From Paenibacillus sp. OK003 (GTDB lineage: Bacteria; Bacillota; Bacilli; Paenibacillales; Paenibacillaceae), in the NCBI RefSeq assembly GCF_900109515.1, contig NZ_FOBD01000002.1, forward strand, positions 434,001 through 498,000: a stretch of DNA of 64,000 nt. Direction: 5' to 3'. A program made the translations under genes and the position numbers. Below the pieces are notes generated by a model. The model had not been told where the DNA came from, made no database searches, and saw only the letters and a list, made by a program, of their open reading frames with translations. Shown in pieces: positions 34,812 to 42,632 of the stretch (positions within the stretch are counted from its first letter, which is position 1; each line of letters starts with the position of its first letter).

Positions 34812-36875
34812 ATGATCGATCAGGAGAATGGCGTATTCCCGGCAGTTTGCCCGCTCGATTGTCCGGATACTTGCGGCCTGCTGCTTCATAAGGAGAACGG
34901 TAAGATCGTGAAGGTAGCGGGCAATCCGGACCATCCGATTACAAAAGGCGCCATCTGTAACAAAGTCCGAAATATGACGGAGCGGGTGTATCACCCCGAG
35001 CGGCTGCAATATCCGATGCGACGCATCGGAGCCAAGGGCGAAGGCCAGTTCGAGCGAATCAGTTGGGACGAAGCCATCGGCGAGATTACGGCGAGATTCA
35101 GTTCGCTGGCAGCTACCTACGGACCGGAGAGCATCCTGCCCTACAGCTTCTATGGAAACATGGGCATTCTTGGTGTGGATGGCATGGATCGTCGATTTTT
35201 CAATGCGCTAGGTGCGAGCAAGCTGGAACAGACCATCTGTAATGCAGCGGGAAATACCGGCTGGAAATATACGATGGGTGCGAACCGTGGAACATTGCCC
35301 GAGGATACAGAGCATGCGGATGTCATTCTGGTGTGGGGAGGAAACATCGTCAGCACCAATATGCATCAGGTTGTTCTGGCCGAGAAAGCTCGCAAAAGGG
35401 GCGCCCAAATCGTCGTTATTGATGTCCATCGCAATCGGACCGCCCAATGGGGAGACTGGTTCATTCCACTCTACCCCGGTACAGACAGTGCATTGGCACT
35501 CGGATTAATGCATGTATTGTTTGAGCAGGGACTGACGGATGAGGCTTTTATGCAAAAATATACCGTGGGCCATGAGGCACTGCGTGATCATGTCCGCAGC
35601 TACACCCCTGAGCGTGTCGCACGTATTACAGGTGTGCCGGAAGCGGACATCGTGAAGCTGGCTGAGCTCTATGGCAATGCACAGGCAGCCCATATTCATA
35701 TTGGCAATGGCCTCCAGCATCACGACAACGGTGGCATGAACGTCCGCAGCGTAGCCTGTCTGCCTGCCATTACAGGGCAGTGGCTGAAGCGCGGCGGGGG
35801 CGCTATTCGTACCAACAGCTACGCGAGCACCAATAGCGATGCGCTCGAGCGTCCTGAGCTGCGGCAGAACCCGGAGCCGCGCGTGGTGAACATGAACCGG
35901 ATTGGCGAAGCGCTACTGGAAGCGGAGCAGCCGATCCGGGCGTTGATGGTCTACTGCAGCAATCCACTGGTGGTGGCACCAGATACCGAGCGGGTGGAGC
36001 GAGGTTTTGCACGAGAAGATCTGTTTACGGTAGTCCATGACCTATTCATGACGGATACGGCGAAATACGCAGATATTGTGCTGCCTGCGACGTCTTCATT
36101 TGAAACGACGGATCTATATACGTCCTACTGGCATCAGTATGTTCATTTGCAAGAGCCCGTCATTGCGCCTTTGGGTGAGAGCAAGAGCAATGTTGAATTG
36201 TTTTCTTTGCTTGGACAGGCGATGGGGTATGACCCGGAGATTTTCGGTCAGACACCGGAACAGATGATCGAGGAAGCACTTCAGGGTACGGGCAATCCCT
36301 ACATGAACGGAGTAACCTTGGAGGGGCTGAAGCAGCATCATTTCGTCAAGCTGGATATGTCTGCACATGACTCCTATTTGGATCAGTTGCCCACGCCTTC
36401 GGGGAAAATCGAGCTGTATTCGGAAACGATGGCACAGAAGGGATTGCCTCCTTTGCCTACGTATAGTGCACTCGTGGAGGGGTATGACGGGGAAAACCCG
36501 GCTGGACCTGCGGATGTTTATCCGCTGATGTTTCTGTCGCCGCCAAACCATAATTTCCTGAATTCCACCTTTGCCAATTCGGCCAAACATCAACGTTTGG
36601 AGAAGATGCCATTATTGCAAATGCACCCAGAGGACGCCTCTCACAGACAGGTGGAAGACGGGGATGCGGTGGTCGTATGGAACGACCGTGGCCGGATCGA
36701 GCTAACCGCCAAAGTGAGTGAATCCATGCTGCCAGGAACGGTGATTAGTCAAGGCTTATGGTGGGATGGCAATGGCAAAAAACAGCGGGCGAACTCGCTC
36801 ACGTCCAATCGTCTGTCCGACATGGGGAATGGGGCAACATTCTTCTCGGCCACTGTCGAAGTGAAGCGTCAATGA
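34812..36875 (+). CDS. Molybdopterin oxidoreductase (formate dehydrogenase-like)
   Basis: 687 residues from the ATG at 34812 behind AGGGGGAGGG. The N-terminus binds one [4Fe-4S] cluster: CPLDCPDTC and GAICNK supply four cysteines. The bis-MGD-binding body follows (WGGNIVSTN, VIDVHRNRTAQWGDWF, SYASTNSD), with the C-terminal dinucleotide-binding domain (FLSPPNHNFLNSTFANS). A Cys in EQTICNAAG is a plausible Mo ligand. No Tat signal and no extra ferredoxin domains, so it is a short cytosolic member, like YoaE of B. subtilis. The true substrate is unsettled; formate is suggested only by the FNT neighbour. MobA at 57108 makes the cofactor form it needs. Confidence 0.9.
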   Translation: MIDQENGVFPAVCPLDCPDTCGLLLHKENGKIVKVAGNPDHPITKGAICNKVRNMTERVYHPERLQYPMRRIGAKGEGQFERISWDEAIGEITARFSSLAATYGPESILPYSFYGNMGILGVDGMDRRFFNALGASKLEQTICNAAGNTGWKYTMGANRGTLPEDTEHADVILVWGGNIVSTNMHQVVLAEKARKRGAQIVVIDVHRNRTAQWGDWFIPLYPGTDSALALGLMHVLFEQGLTDEAFMQKYTVGHEALRDHVRSYTPERVARITGVPEADIVKLAELYGNAQAAHIHIGNGLQHHDNGGMNVRSVACLPAITGQWLKRGGGAIRTNSYASTNSDALERPELRQNPEPRVVNMNRIGEALLEAEQPIRALMVYCSNPLVVAPDTERVERGFAREDLFTVVHDLFMTDTAKYADIVLPATSSFETTDLYTSYWHQYVHLQEPVIAPLGESKSNVELFSLLGQAMGYDPEIFGQTPEQMIEEALQGTGNPYMNGVTLEGLKQHHFVKLDMSAHDSYLDQLPTPSGKIELYSETMAQKGLPPLPTYSALVEGYDGENPAGPADVYPLMFLSPPNHNFLNSTFANSAKHQRLEKMPLLQMHPEDASHRQVEDGDAVVVWNDRGRIELTAKVSESMLPGTVISQGLWWDGNGKKQRANSLTSNRLSDMGNGATFFSATVEVKRQ

Positions 36876-36966
36876 ATGTGCTTGCAGATCGGATCTTTTC
36901 AGGTAAGATGAACAATGGATAGTTCGTAAGCAGAATGATAAAGAGCAAGATTCGGAAATCAAATTT

Positions 36967-36988
36967 CTAAATTCTAAATTCTAAATTC
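36967..36988. repeat. Three tandem CTAAATT heptamers
   Basis: Three exact 7-base units in the 207-base spacer before the MFS gene. Too short for a gene; copy number could vary by slippage. No other feature is seen in 36876-37066. Confidence 0.6.
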
Positions 36989-37082
36989 AAGTGGCCTTCG
37001 CTCTGGCTAATTATGCCGTCAGGGCAAGGGTCTATTTTTTATGGCAATATGCTTTTTGAAGGTACTAAGGAGAATAAACAAG

Positions 37083-38309
37083 ATGATGAGATGGCTGGAT
37101 ACGTATCCAAAAGAAGTGAAAATATTTTTGCTGGCAAGTTTAGTCAATGCGACAGGTAGTGCTTTGATGTGGCCGCTGACCACGATGTATGTATTTGACG
37201 AGCTTGGACGCACGATGGCGAACGCGGGGTTTGTTATTCTGATCCAGTCGCTGGGCGGCATCTTCGGGCAACTGCTCGGCGGTGCATTGTACCACCGGGT
37301 GGGCGTCAAGAAGCTAATCATCGGATCGCTGGCGTTAAATGCCGTAGGGCTGTTTGCTCTGCCGTGGATTAGCGCGTATTGGGTTGTGTTTATATGTGCC
37401 ATGGGCTGGATCGGTCTATTCAGTTCATTGTCGTTACCAGCGATTCAAGCCTTTATTGGCTTCCGGTTTGCGGAGCGACGTGGGGAATTGTTCAATGTGA
37501 TCTATGTCGCCAACAATATCGGTGTGGCAATTGGTACAGCGCTCAGTGGTTTTCTGGCTGACTTTTCCTATCATCTCAGCTTTGTACTGAACGGGGTGAC
37601 CTCCGCCGGGTTTGCGATTTTCTTCTGGTATTATCTGTCGCGGGCAGAACCGGATCAGGGCGAAGTACATCTGACCAAACGCAAAACGGTTCAAGGTGGG
37701 CCGGGCGTCTGGGCGCTACTGGGCAACACCAGGTTATATCTGTTCATGAGCCTGGGCGTGCTGTTCCTGCTATTCGGTAATTCCATCTGGAATACGGGTG
37801 TGTCTCCGTATATTATTTCCGAGGGTATGGAGAAAAGAATGTACGGTCTGCTCTGGACCCTGAACGGGGTGCTGATCTTTGTGGGACAACCCTTCACCAA
37901 TTGGGTCAAGCGTACGATGGCCCGTACATCGACTGCTCAGATGACTGCAAGTGCGGTGTTCTATGGCATGGCCTACATCGTCATGATCACCATGTATAGC
38001 TATCCGGGTATGGTGCTTGCAATGGTACTGGCTACCTTTGGGGAAATGCTGATCTCACCTGCTACGCCGGCATTCATCTCAGAGCATGCCGGAAGAGCGG
38101 CACCTTTCTACATCGGGATCTCCGGTGGGATCGGTGCGGTTGGACGGGTTATCGGGCCGTATGCAATGGGGGTCATGTACGACAAACAGGGACTGATTCC
38201 TGTAGCGTGGCTGGCGACTGGCACGGCGGTTATTGCGGTGCTTGGTTTTGTACTGCATGCGGTGCTGAACCGCAACCGTGAAGTGAAGGAGTACGGATTG
38301 GACGCTTAG
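37083..38309 (+). CDS. Major facilitator superfamily transporter (drug/unknown substrate)
   Basis: 408 residues from the ATG at 37083 (AAGGAG ten bases upstream; the next codon is also ATG). Twelve hydrophobic segments are visible, with the MFS loop 2-3 signature as GGALYHRVGVKKLIIG. A single-subunit proton-coupled carrier of the multidrug/YttB-like type is likely; no substrate residue is diagnostic. It is probably independent of the upstream oxidoreductase, 207 bases away. No strong terminator follows before the next promoter at 38409. Confidence 0.88.
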   Translation: MMRWLDTYPKEVKIFLLASLVNATGSALMWPLTTMYVFDELGRTMANAGFVILIQSLGGIFGQLLGGALYHRVGVKKLIIGSLALNAVGLFALPWISAYWVVFICAMGWIGLFSSLSLPAIQAFIGFRFAERRGELFNVIYVANNIGVAIGTALSGFLADFSYHLSFVLNGVTSAGFAIFFWYYLSRAEPDQGEVHLTKRKTVQGGPGVWALLGNTRLYLFMSLGVLFLLFGNSIWNTGVSPYIISEGMEKRMYGLLWTLNGVLIFVGQPFTNWVKRTMARTSTAQMTASAVFYGMAYIVMITMYSYPGMVLAMVLATFGEMLISPATPAFISEHAGRAAPFYIGISGGIGAVGRVIGPYAMGVMYDKQGLIPVAWLATGTAVIAVLGFVLHAVLNRNREVKEYGLDA

Positions 38310-38408
38310 CTTTTTCTGATTGAATGCTATGAGGGAGGAAGAGGACAGATTGGAGTGGAGGGGCAAAGAAAGTCACTTTAATCTGTCGGATCATCCCGTA
38401 TATTGATA

Positions 38409-38437
38409 TTGACAAAAAAATCTTTTTATGCTATAAT
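38409..38437 (+). promoter_or_regulatory. Strong consensus promoter of the methyltransferase gene
   Basis: TTGACA (38409-38414), exactly 17 bases, TATAAT (38432-38437): both boxes match the sigma-A consensus perfectly. The start codon is 83 bases downstream of the -10 box. Confidence 0.9.
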
Positions 38438-38465
38438 TTACATATAAAAACATTCCGTATATACT

Positions 38466-38502
38466 AAGGTTCTCCTGGCCAGGGGGAATCTTATTTTTGT
38501 TT
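38466..38502 (+). terminator. Terminator-like hairpin inside the methyltransferase leader (possible attenuator)
   Basis: AAGGTTCTCC (38466-38475) pairs with GGGGAATCTT (38483-38492), ten pairs including two G-U, loop TGGCCAG, followed by ATTTTTGTTT. It lies about 20-25 bases after the expected transcription start and ends just before the GGGAGG ribosome site. The centre CCTGGCCAGG is also a perfect DNA palindrome. Confidence 0.55.
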
Positions 38503-38519
38503 GTACGGGAGGATGAAAT

Positions 38520-39434
38520 ATGAAGCATAATGAGTCCAGCATCACATCCTTGATTTCGGCTTTTGGCCGAGCCTACCATTGCCAATACGATACACCGCTT
38601 ATTTTCAATGACTATATAGCTAAAGAGCTTATTACTCCTCAAGAGTTTGCGGGTATTCGCGAGAATATGATTCAAGGTATCCATTTTTTTAACCCGGACA
38701 TGGCTCATCTGATCAAGGACGAACCGGATACGATTTTAAAATGGATTACCCAGGTGCAGTTATCACCAATAACACTGGCTCGGGCCGCCTATTGTGAGCA
38801 TGTACTGCTTCATGAAGTTGTGTTGGGATTGAAGCAGGTTGTCATTCTTGGCGCGGGGATGGATACATTTGCTATGAGGCATCCGGAACTGGAGGACACT
38901 CTAGAACTATTTGAAGTGGATTATCCAGCTACACAGCAATTCAAGCGGGAGCGTCTGAACCAGGCCAAGTTGATCATGCCGGACAATCTTCATTTGGTGC
39001 CAATGGATTTTACCCATGAGCCTTCGTATGAACGTTTGACTAAGGAAGGCTTGAAGAAGCGAAAGACGATGGTTACTCTATTAGGCGTTTCGTATTATTT
39101 GACCAAAGAAGATCTGTCCAACTTGCTCCGACATGTATTTTGGAATCTTCCAACGGGTAGCTCCATTGTGCTGGATTATGCAGATGAGCATCTCTTTGAG
39201 GAAAAAGGAAGGTTTAACCGGGTTGAAAATATGGTGAAGATGGCTGCAATGGGGGGCGAGCCGATGCAATCTTGCTTCACTTACGAGGAGATAGAGCGGT
39301 TATTGGCGGATGTGGGACTTCTTATATATGAGCATCTATCGCCAGAAGACATACAGGATCGATATTTCAGCAATCGCACAGATGAGTTATCTGCCTTCGA
39401 AACCAACCATTTCATCCATGCGGTCAAAAAATAA
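38520..39434 (+). CDS. SAM-dependent methyltransferase, leucine carboxyl methyltransferase-like family
   Basis: 304 residues, the usual length of the LCMT/TIGR00027 group. The start ATG at 38520 follows GGGAGG. Visible features are an N-terminal helix region with LARAAYCEHVLLHEV, the SAM-binding motif I VVILGAGMDTFAMR, the acidic EVDYPATQQFKRERL that contacts ribose, and VPMDFTHE (motif III region). Members methylate carboxylates or small molecules; the substrate here is unknown. It stands alone under a very strong promoter, with a terminator-like hairpin in the leader and an unusual long inverted repeat downstream. Confidence 0.88.
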   Translation: MKHNESSITSLISAFGRAYHCQYDTPLIFNDYIAKELITPQEFAGIRENMIQGIHFFNPDMAHLIKDEPDTILKWITQVQLSPITLARAAYCEHVLLHEVVLGLKQVVILGAGMDTFAMRHPELEDTLELFEVDYPATQQFKRERLNQAKLIMPDNLHLVPMDFTHEPSYERLTKEGLKKRKTMVTLLGVSYYLTKEDLSNLLRHVFWNLPTGSSIVLDYADEHLFEEKGRFNRVENMVKMAAMGGEPMQSCFTYEEIERLLADVGLLIYEHLSPEDIQDRYFSNRTDELSAFETNHFIHAVKK

Positions 39435-39480
39435 AACTCTATTCCTGATGTGATTATCACAGATTAGGATCTGAAAAAGA

Positions 39481-39576
39481 AAGGGATGTCCCATAATAAA
39501 ATGTACCCTATAAGATAGACACTTTAAAAAAAAGGTCATCTTGTAGGGTACATTTTACATGACGGGGACATCCTTT
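39481..39576. repeat. Long inverted repeat, bidirectional terminator or paired transposon ends
   Basis: GGATGTCCC (39484-39492) pairs with GGGACATCC (39565-39573). Inside, AAAATGTACCCTATAAGAT pairs with ATCTTGTAGGGTACATTTT with one mismatch; the loop is A/T-rich. Runs of A and T flank it, so it can terminate both converging genes (ending 39434 and 39724). The arms resemble insertion-sequence ends placed head to head; no transposase is present. Confidence 0.75.
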
Positions 39577-39591
39577 TTTAGCGTTAGTACT

Positions 39592-39688
39592 GTTTAACGA
39601 ACCGAGCGCGTGTTATTAACGCCAATTTCCGAAATTAGCGATCCTGCCGCTGGTTTTGCGGGAATAACGTGACTGGAATTCGTTAAAC
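39592..39688. repeat. 97-bp imperfect palindrome with GTTTAACGAA ends
   Basis: GTTTAACGAA (39592-39601) and TTCGTTAAAC (39679-39688) are perfect inverted ends, with GTTATTAACG/GGAATAACGT pairing partly inside. The right end shares CTGGANTTCGTTA with 1410-1422. It looks like a small dispersed element. Confidence 0.6.
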
Positions 39689-39723
39689 TTTACAATCCAC
39701 AATAATCCGCAATAATACGCAAC

Positions 39724-41436
39724 CTACCCAAACTGAGCTTGATGCAAACGGCTATACGAGCCCTGACGTGCCAGAAGTTCATCATGGCTGCCTTGTTCGG
39801 CTACGCCGCCGTTCTCCACAACCACAATGCGATCGGCGTGTCTGATCGTTGCCAGTCGATGGGCGATGATCAGCGTTGTACGTCCTTGTGCCAGCTCGGA
39901 TAAAGCCAACTGAATGGCGGCTTCCGTCTCGGTATCAAGTGCGGAGGTCGCTTCATCCAGTATGAGGATCGGCGGATTTTTTAAAATCATGCGAGCAATG
40001 GATAGACGTTGCTTTTGTCCGCCAGATAATTTGACGCCTCGCTCACCAATTAGAGTATCGAGTCCTTCAGGTTGAGATTGTACCAGCTCTTCCAGTTGGG
40101 CCCGGCGGATAGCTTGCCAGATTTCTTCATCAGGTGCATACAGTTTGCCGTAGGCAATATTTTCACGAATTGACCCATCAAACAGGAAAATATCCTGCTG
40201 CACAATCCCGATATGGGAGCGCAACGACTCCAGTGTCATATCTTTTACCGGAATCCCGTCAATAGAGATGTGCCCCGCATCCACATCGTAAAAGCGCGGA
40301 ATGAGGCTACACAGCGTAGATTTGCCTGCACCCGAAGGTCCAACGAGCGCAACCGTTTGTCCTGCCTGAATCTCCAGATTGATCTGATCCAAGGTTGGTT
40401 TGTGTTCCCCATAAGCAAATGAAACGTCATGGAAGGCGATGTCGCCTTTCACATGCGGGATGGGTTTGGCTTGTGGTGTATCATTCACATCGGGCTCGGC
40501 CTCCAGGAGCTCCAGGTAACGTCTGAATCCAGCGATGCCTTTGGGATACGTTTCGATGACGGAATTGATCTGTTGAATTGGTCCAAGAAACACATTAGAT
40601 AACATAACAAAGGCGATAAATTCTCCGTAGGTCATGCTGCCCTGAATGACAAACCACGTACCGCATACCAGTACAAACAGCGAGACAAATTTCATCAGAA
40701 TGAAGCTGAGCGAGGAATTCCACGCCATAATCCGGTAGGTGATTAGTTTGGTAAGACGGAAGCGTTCATTATTTTCGACAAAACGTTTCACTTCATGCTT
40801 TTCATTGGCAAAAGCCTGTACTACACGAATTCCGCTCACATTGTTCTCTACGCGTGCGTTATAATCTGCAATATCCGCAAACATACGCTTGAACGCTTTG
40901 GACATTTTGCGGCTGAAATAAAGGGACAGGAAGATCATCAGTGGTACGATGATGAAGGTCATGACAGCCAGTTGCCAGTTGATACCCAGCATGATGCCGA
41001 AGGCTCCGGCCAACGTCATCAGGGCAATGAACAGATCCTCGGGTCCATGATGCGCAATCTCACCTATATCCATCAGATCATTGGTCATGCGAGAGACGAG
41101 GTGCCCCGTCTTGTTGTTATCGAAAAAGCGGAAGGATTGCTTCTGCACACGCTGGAACAGTTCCCGCCGCATATCGGATTCGATGTTAATACCCAGCTTA
41201 TGTCCCCAGTAGGTGACTGCATAATGGAAAAAGGAACTGAGCAGATAGATGCCCAGTAATCCGGCACAGGCCGATAAAATCATGGACCAGTTGCCTGCGG
41301 GAAGCAGCTGATCGACAACTTTGTTTACAGCCAAGGGAAACGCAAGTTCCAGCAGTGCAGCCAGAATTGCACAGGAGAAGTCCAATATAAAGAGTCCCCG
41401 ATAAGGACGATAATAAGCCATAAAACGGCGAAGCAT
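39724..41436 (-). CDS. ABC transporter with fused membrane and ATPase domains
   Basis: 570 residues: an exporter-fold half transporter with six membrane segments in the first 310 residues, then the nucleotide-binding domain with Walker A GPSGAGKST, Q-loop VQQDIF, signature LSGGQKQ, Walker B ILILDEATSALD and the switch HRL. It would act as a homodimer. Family members export drugs, lipids or peptides, but some exporter-fold proteins import siderophores. It lies 100 bases downstream of a siderophore-binding lipoprotein gene on the same strand, so a role in siderophore movement is worth considering. The ATG at 41436 has a GAGAGAGGAG ribosome site. Confidence 0.93.
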   Translation of the reverse strand: MLRRFMAYYRPYRGLFILDFSCAILAALLELAFPLAVNKVVDQLLPAGNWSMILSACAGLLGIYLLSSFFHYAVTYWGHKLGINIESDMRRELFQRVQKQSFRFFDNNKTGHLVSRMTNDLMDIGEIAHHGPEDLFIALMTLAGAFGIMLGINWQLAVMTFIIVPLMIFLSLYFSRKMSKAFKRMFADIADYNARVENNVSGIRVVQAFANEKHEVKRFVENNERFRLTKLITYRIMAWNSSLSFILMKFVSLFVLVCGTWFVIQGSMTYGEFIAFVMLSNVFLGPIQQINSVIETYPKGIAGFRRYLELLEAEPDVNDTPQAKPIPHVKGDIAFHDVSFAYGEHKPTLDQINLEIQAGQTVALVGPSGAGKSTLCSLIPRFYDVDAGHISIDGIPVKDMTLESLRSHIGIVQQDIFLFDGSIRENIAYGKLYAPDEEIWQAIRRAQLEELVQSQPEGLDTLIGERGVKLSGGQKQRLSIARMILKNPPILILDEATSALDTETEAAIQLALSELAQGRTTLIIAHRLATIRHADRIVVVENGGVAEQGSHDELLARQGSYSRLHQAQFG

Positions 41437-41536
41437 ATGTAGTCACTCCTCTCTCTAACGCAAAAGCCCAGGCAGGCTGATCGGCCTGTCCGGACATTAC
41501 GTTTCTTCCTATGAAATGATTATTGAATCCATCCTC

Positions 41537-42544
41537 TTATTTACGATTTTGCTGTGCACGTTCTACGATCATATCAGCGAATTCTTCAGCCTGACTCTGA
41601 ATTGCAATCGGATCGAAGTACCAGTAGCGATCTTCCTGTAATTCGTACACCTGATTGTTTTTCACAGCCGGGAGCGATTGCCAGATGGAATCACCTTGGT
41701 AATTTTTATTGTTTTCCCCTACGGTCAGGAAGATATGGTCTCCTGCATAATCACCAACGACTTCACGCGATATCTCTTTCCACTGGGTATCACCCATCAG
41801 TTCTTTCTTGGTGATTTCGAGTGGTGTAAGTTCCAAAGCGCGATAAACGGCTTGTCCACCGCGACCAAAGTTGTCTCCATAGCCATAATAGCTCTTGTCT
41901 GATACTTCGAGGATGGAGAAGGTTTCCTCCGGTTTAATGACTGCTTTTACTTTGGCGCGAGCGGCTTCAATACGTTCGTCGTACGTCTTCAGCCAGGCTT
42001 CCGCTTCTTCGGATTTGTTCATGAGTTCTCCGAAGCCTCGAATTTCATCCTCTACATTGGTAAACGTGCCGTAGGGAATGACCACGGTAGGTGCGATTTT
42101 TTGATAACTCTCAATTTCTTCAGCTTGATCAGAGTAGGTAATGATCAGATCCGGGTCCAACGCGACGACCTTCTCCAAGGATACGGCACCCCGGTCGCCA
42201 ATATTCTCTATGCCCTCCACTTGATCGGCGTAGAATGGATTTTCCAGATAATATTGAATAGAGCCAACGGGCTTTACACCAAGTGCGAGCAGATCACTTA
42301 CGTACATATCCGTAACAATCCGTTTCGGTTCAGCCGGAATTTCCACATCTCCACTTAATGACTTGTAGATCCGCGTAGCACCCGAAGAATCGGTATTTGT
42401 TTCGGTCGAACTTGTAGTCGATTCTGAACCCGCCGCTGTTGGTTCCGTTGTGCCGGAACCCGTACTGCTGTTACAGGCAGCCAGAATCATGATGATGGCG
42501 AGCATGAGCAGCAAGCCGGAAAAGCGTTTTTTTGCAGCAAACAT
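41537..42544 (-). CDS. Ferric-siderophore-binding lipoprotein (FeuA/FhuD-like)
   Basis: 335 residues from the ATG at 42544, preceded by AGGGGGAA; an upstream in-frame start at 42601 would place the Fur box inside the gene. The signal peptide has lipobox LAAC with Cys24. A Ser/Thr/Glu-rich linker is followed by a class III binding protein fold (PKRIVTDMYVSDLLALGVKPVGS, EKVVALDPDLIITYSDQAE), which closes over a metal-chelate complex. No FecCD-type permease lies nearby. The gene is controlled by a Fur box and probably by the AraC/binding-protein regulator encoded upstream. Confidence 0.93.
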   Translation of the reverse strand: MFAAKKRFSGLLLMLAIIMILAACNSSTGSGTTEPTAAGSESTTSSTETNTDSSGATRIYKSLSGDVEIPAEPKRIVTDMYVSDLLALGVKPVGSIQYYLENPFYADQVEGIENIGDRGAVSLEKVVALDPDLIITYSDQAEEIESYQKIAPTVVIPYGTFTNVEDEIRGFGELMNKSEEAEAWLKTYDERIEAARAKVKAVIKPEETFSILEVSDKSYYGYGDNFGRGGQAVYRALELTPLEITKKELMGDTQWKEISREVVGDYAGDHIFLTVGENNKNYQGDSIWQSLPAVKNNQVYELQEDRYWYFDPIAIQSQAEEFADMIVERAQQNRK

Positions 42545-42571
42545 ATAATTGTTCCCCCTGTGTATATAATC

Positions 42572-42590
42572 AATAATGATTATTATTCTC
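42572..42590 (-). promoter_or_regulatory. Fur box upstream of the siderophore-binding lipoprotein gene
   Basis: On the minus strand GAGAATAATAATCATTATT matches 16 of 19 bases of the classical Fur box GATAATGATAATCATTATC. It begins 28 bases before the ATG at 42544. Confidence 0.8.
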
Positions 42591-42632
42591 ATTACTAACA
42601 TAGAGGATGACGTAACATTTGTACATGGACAT

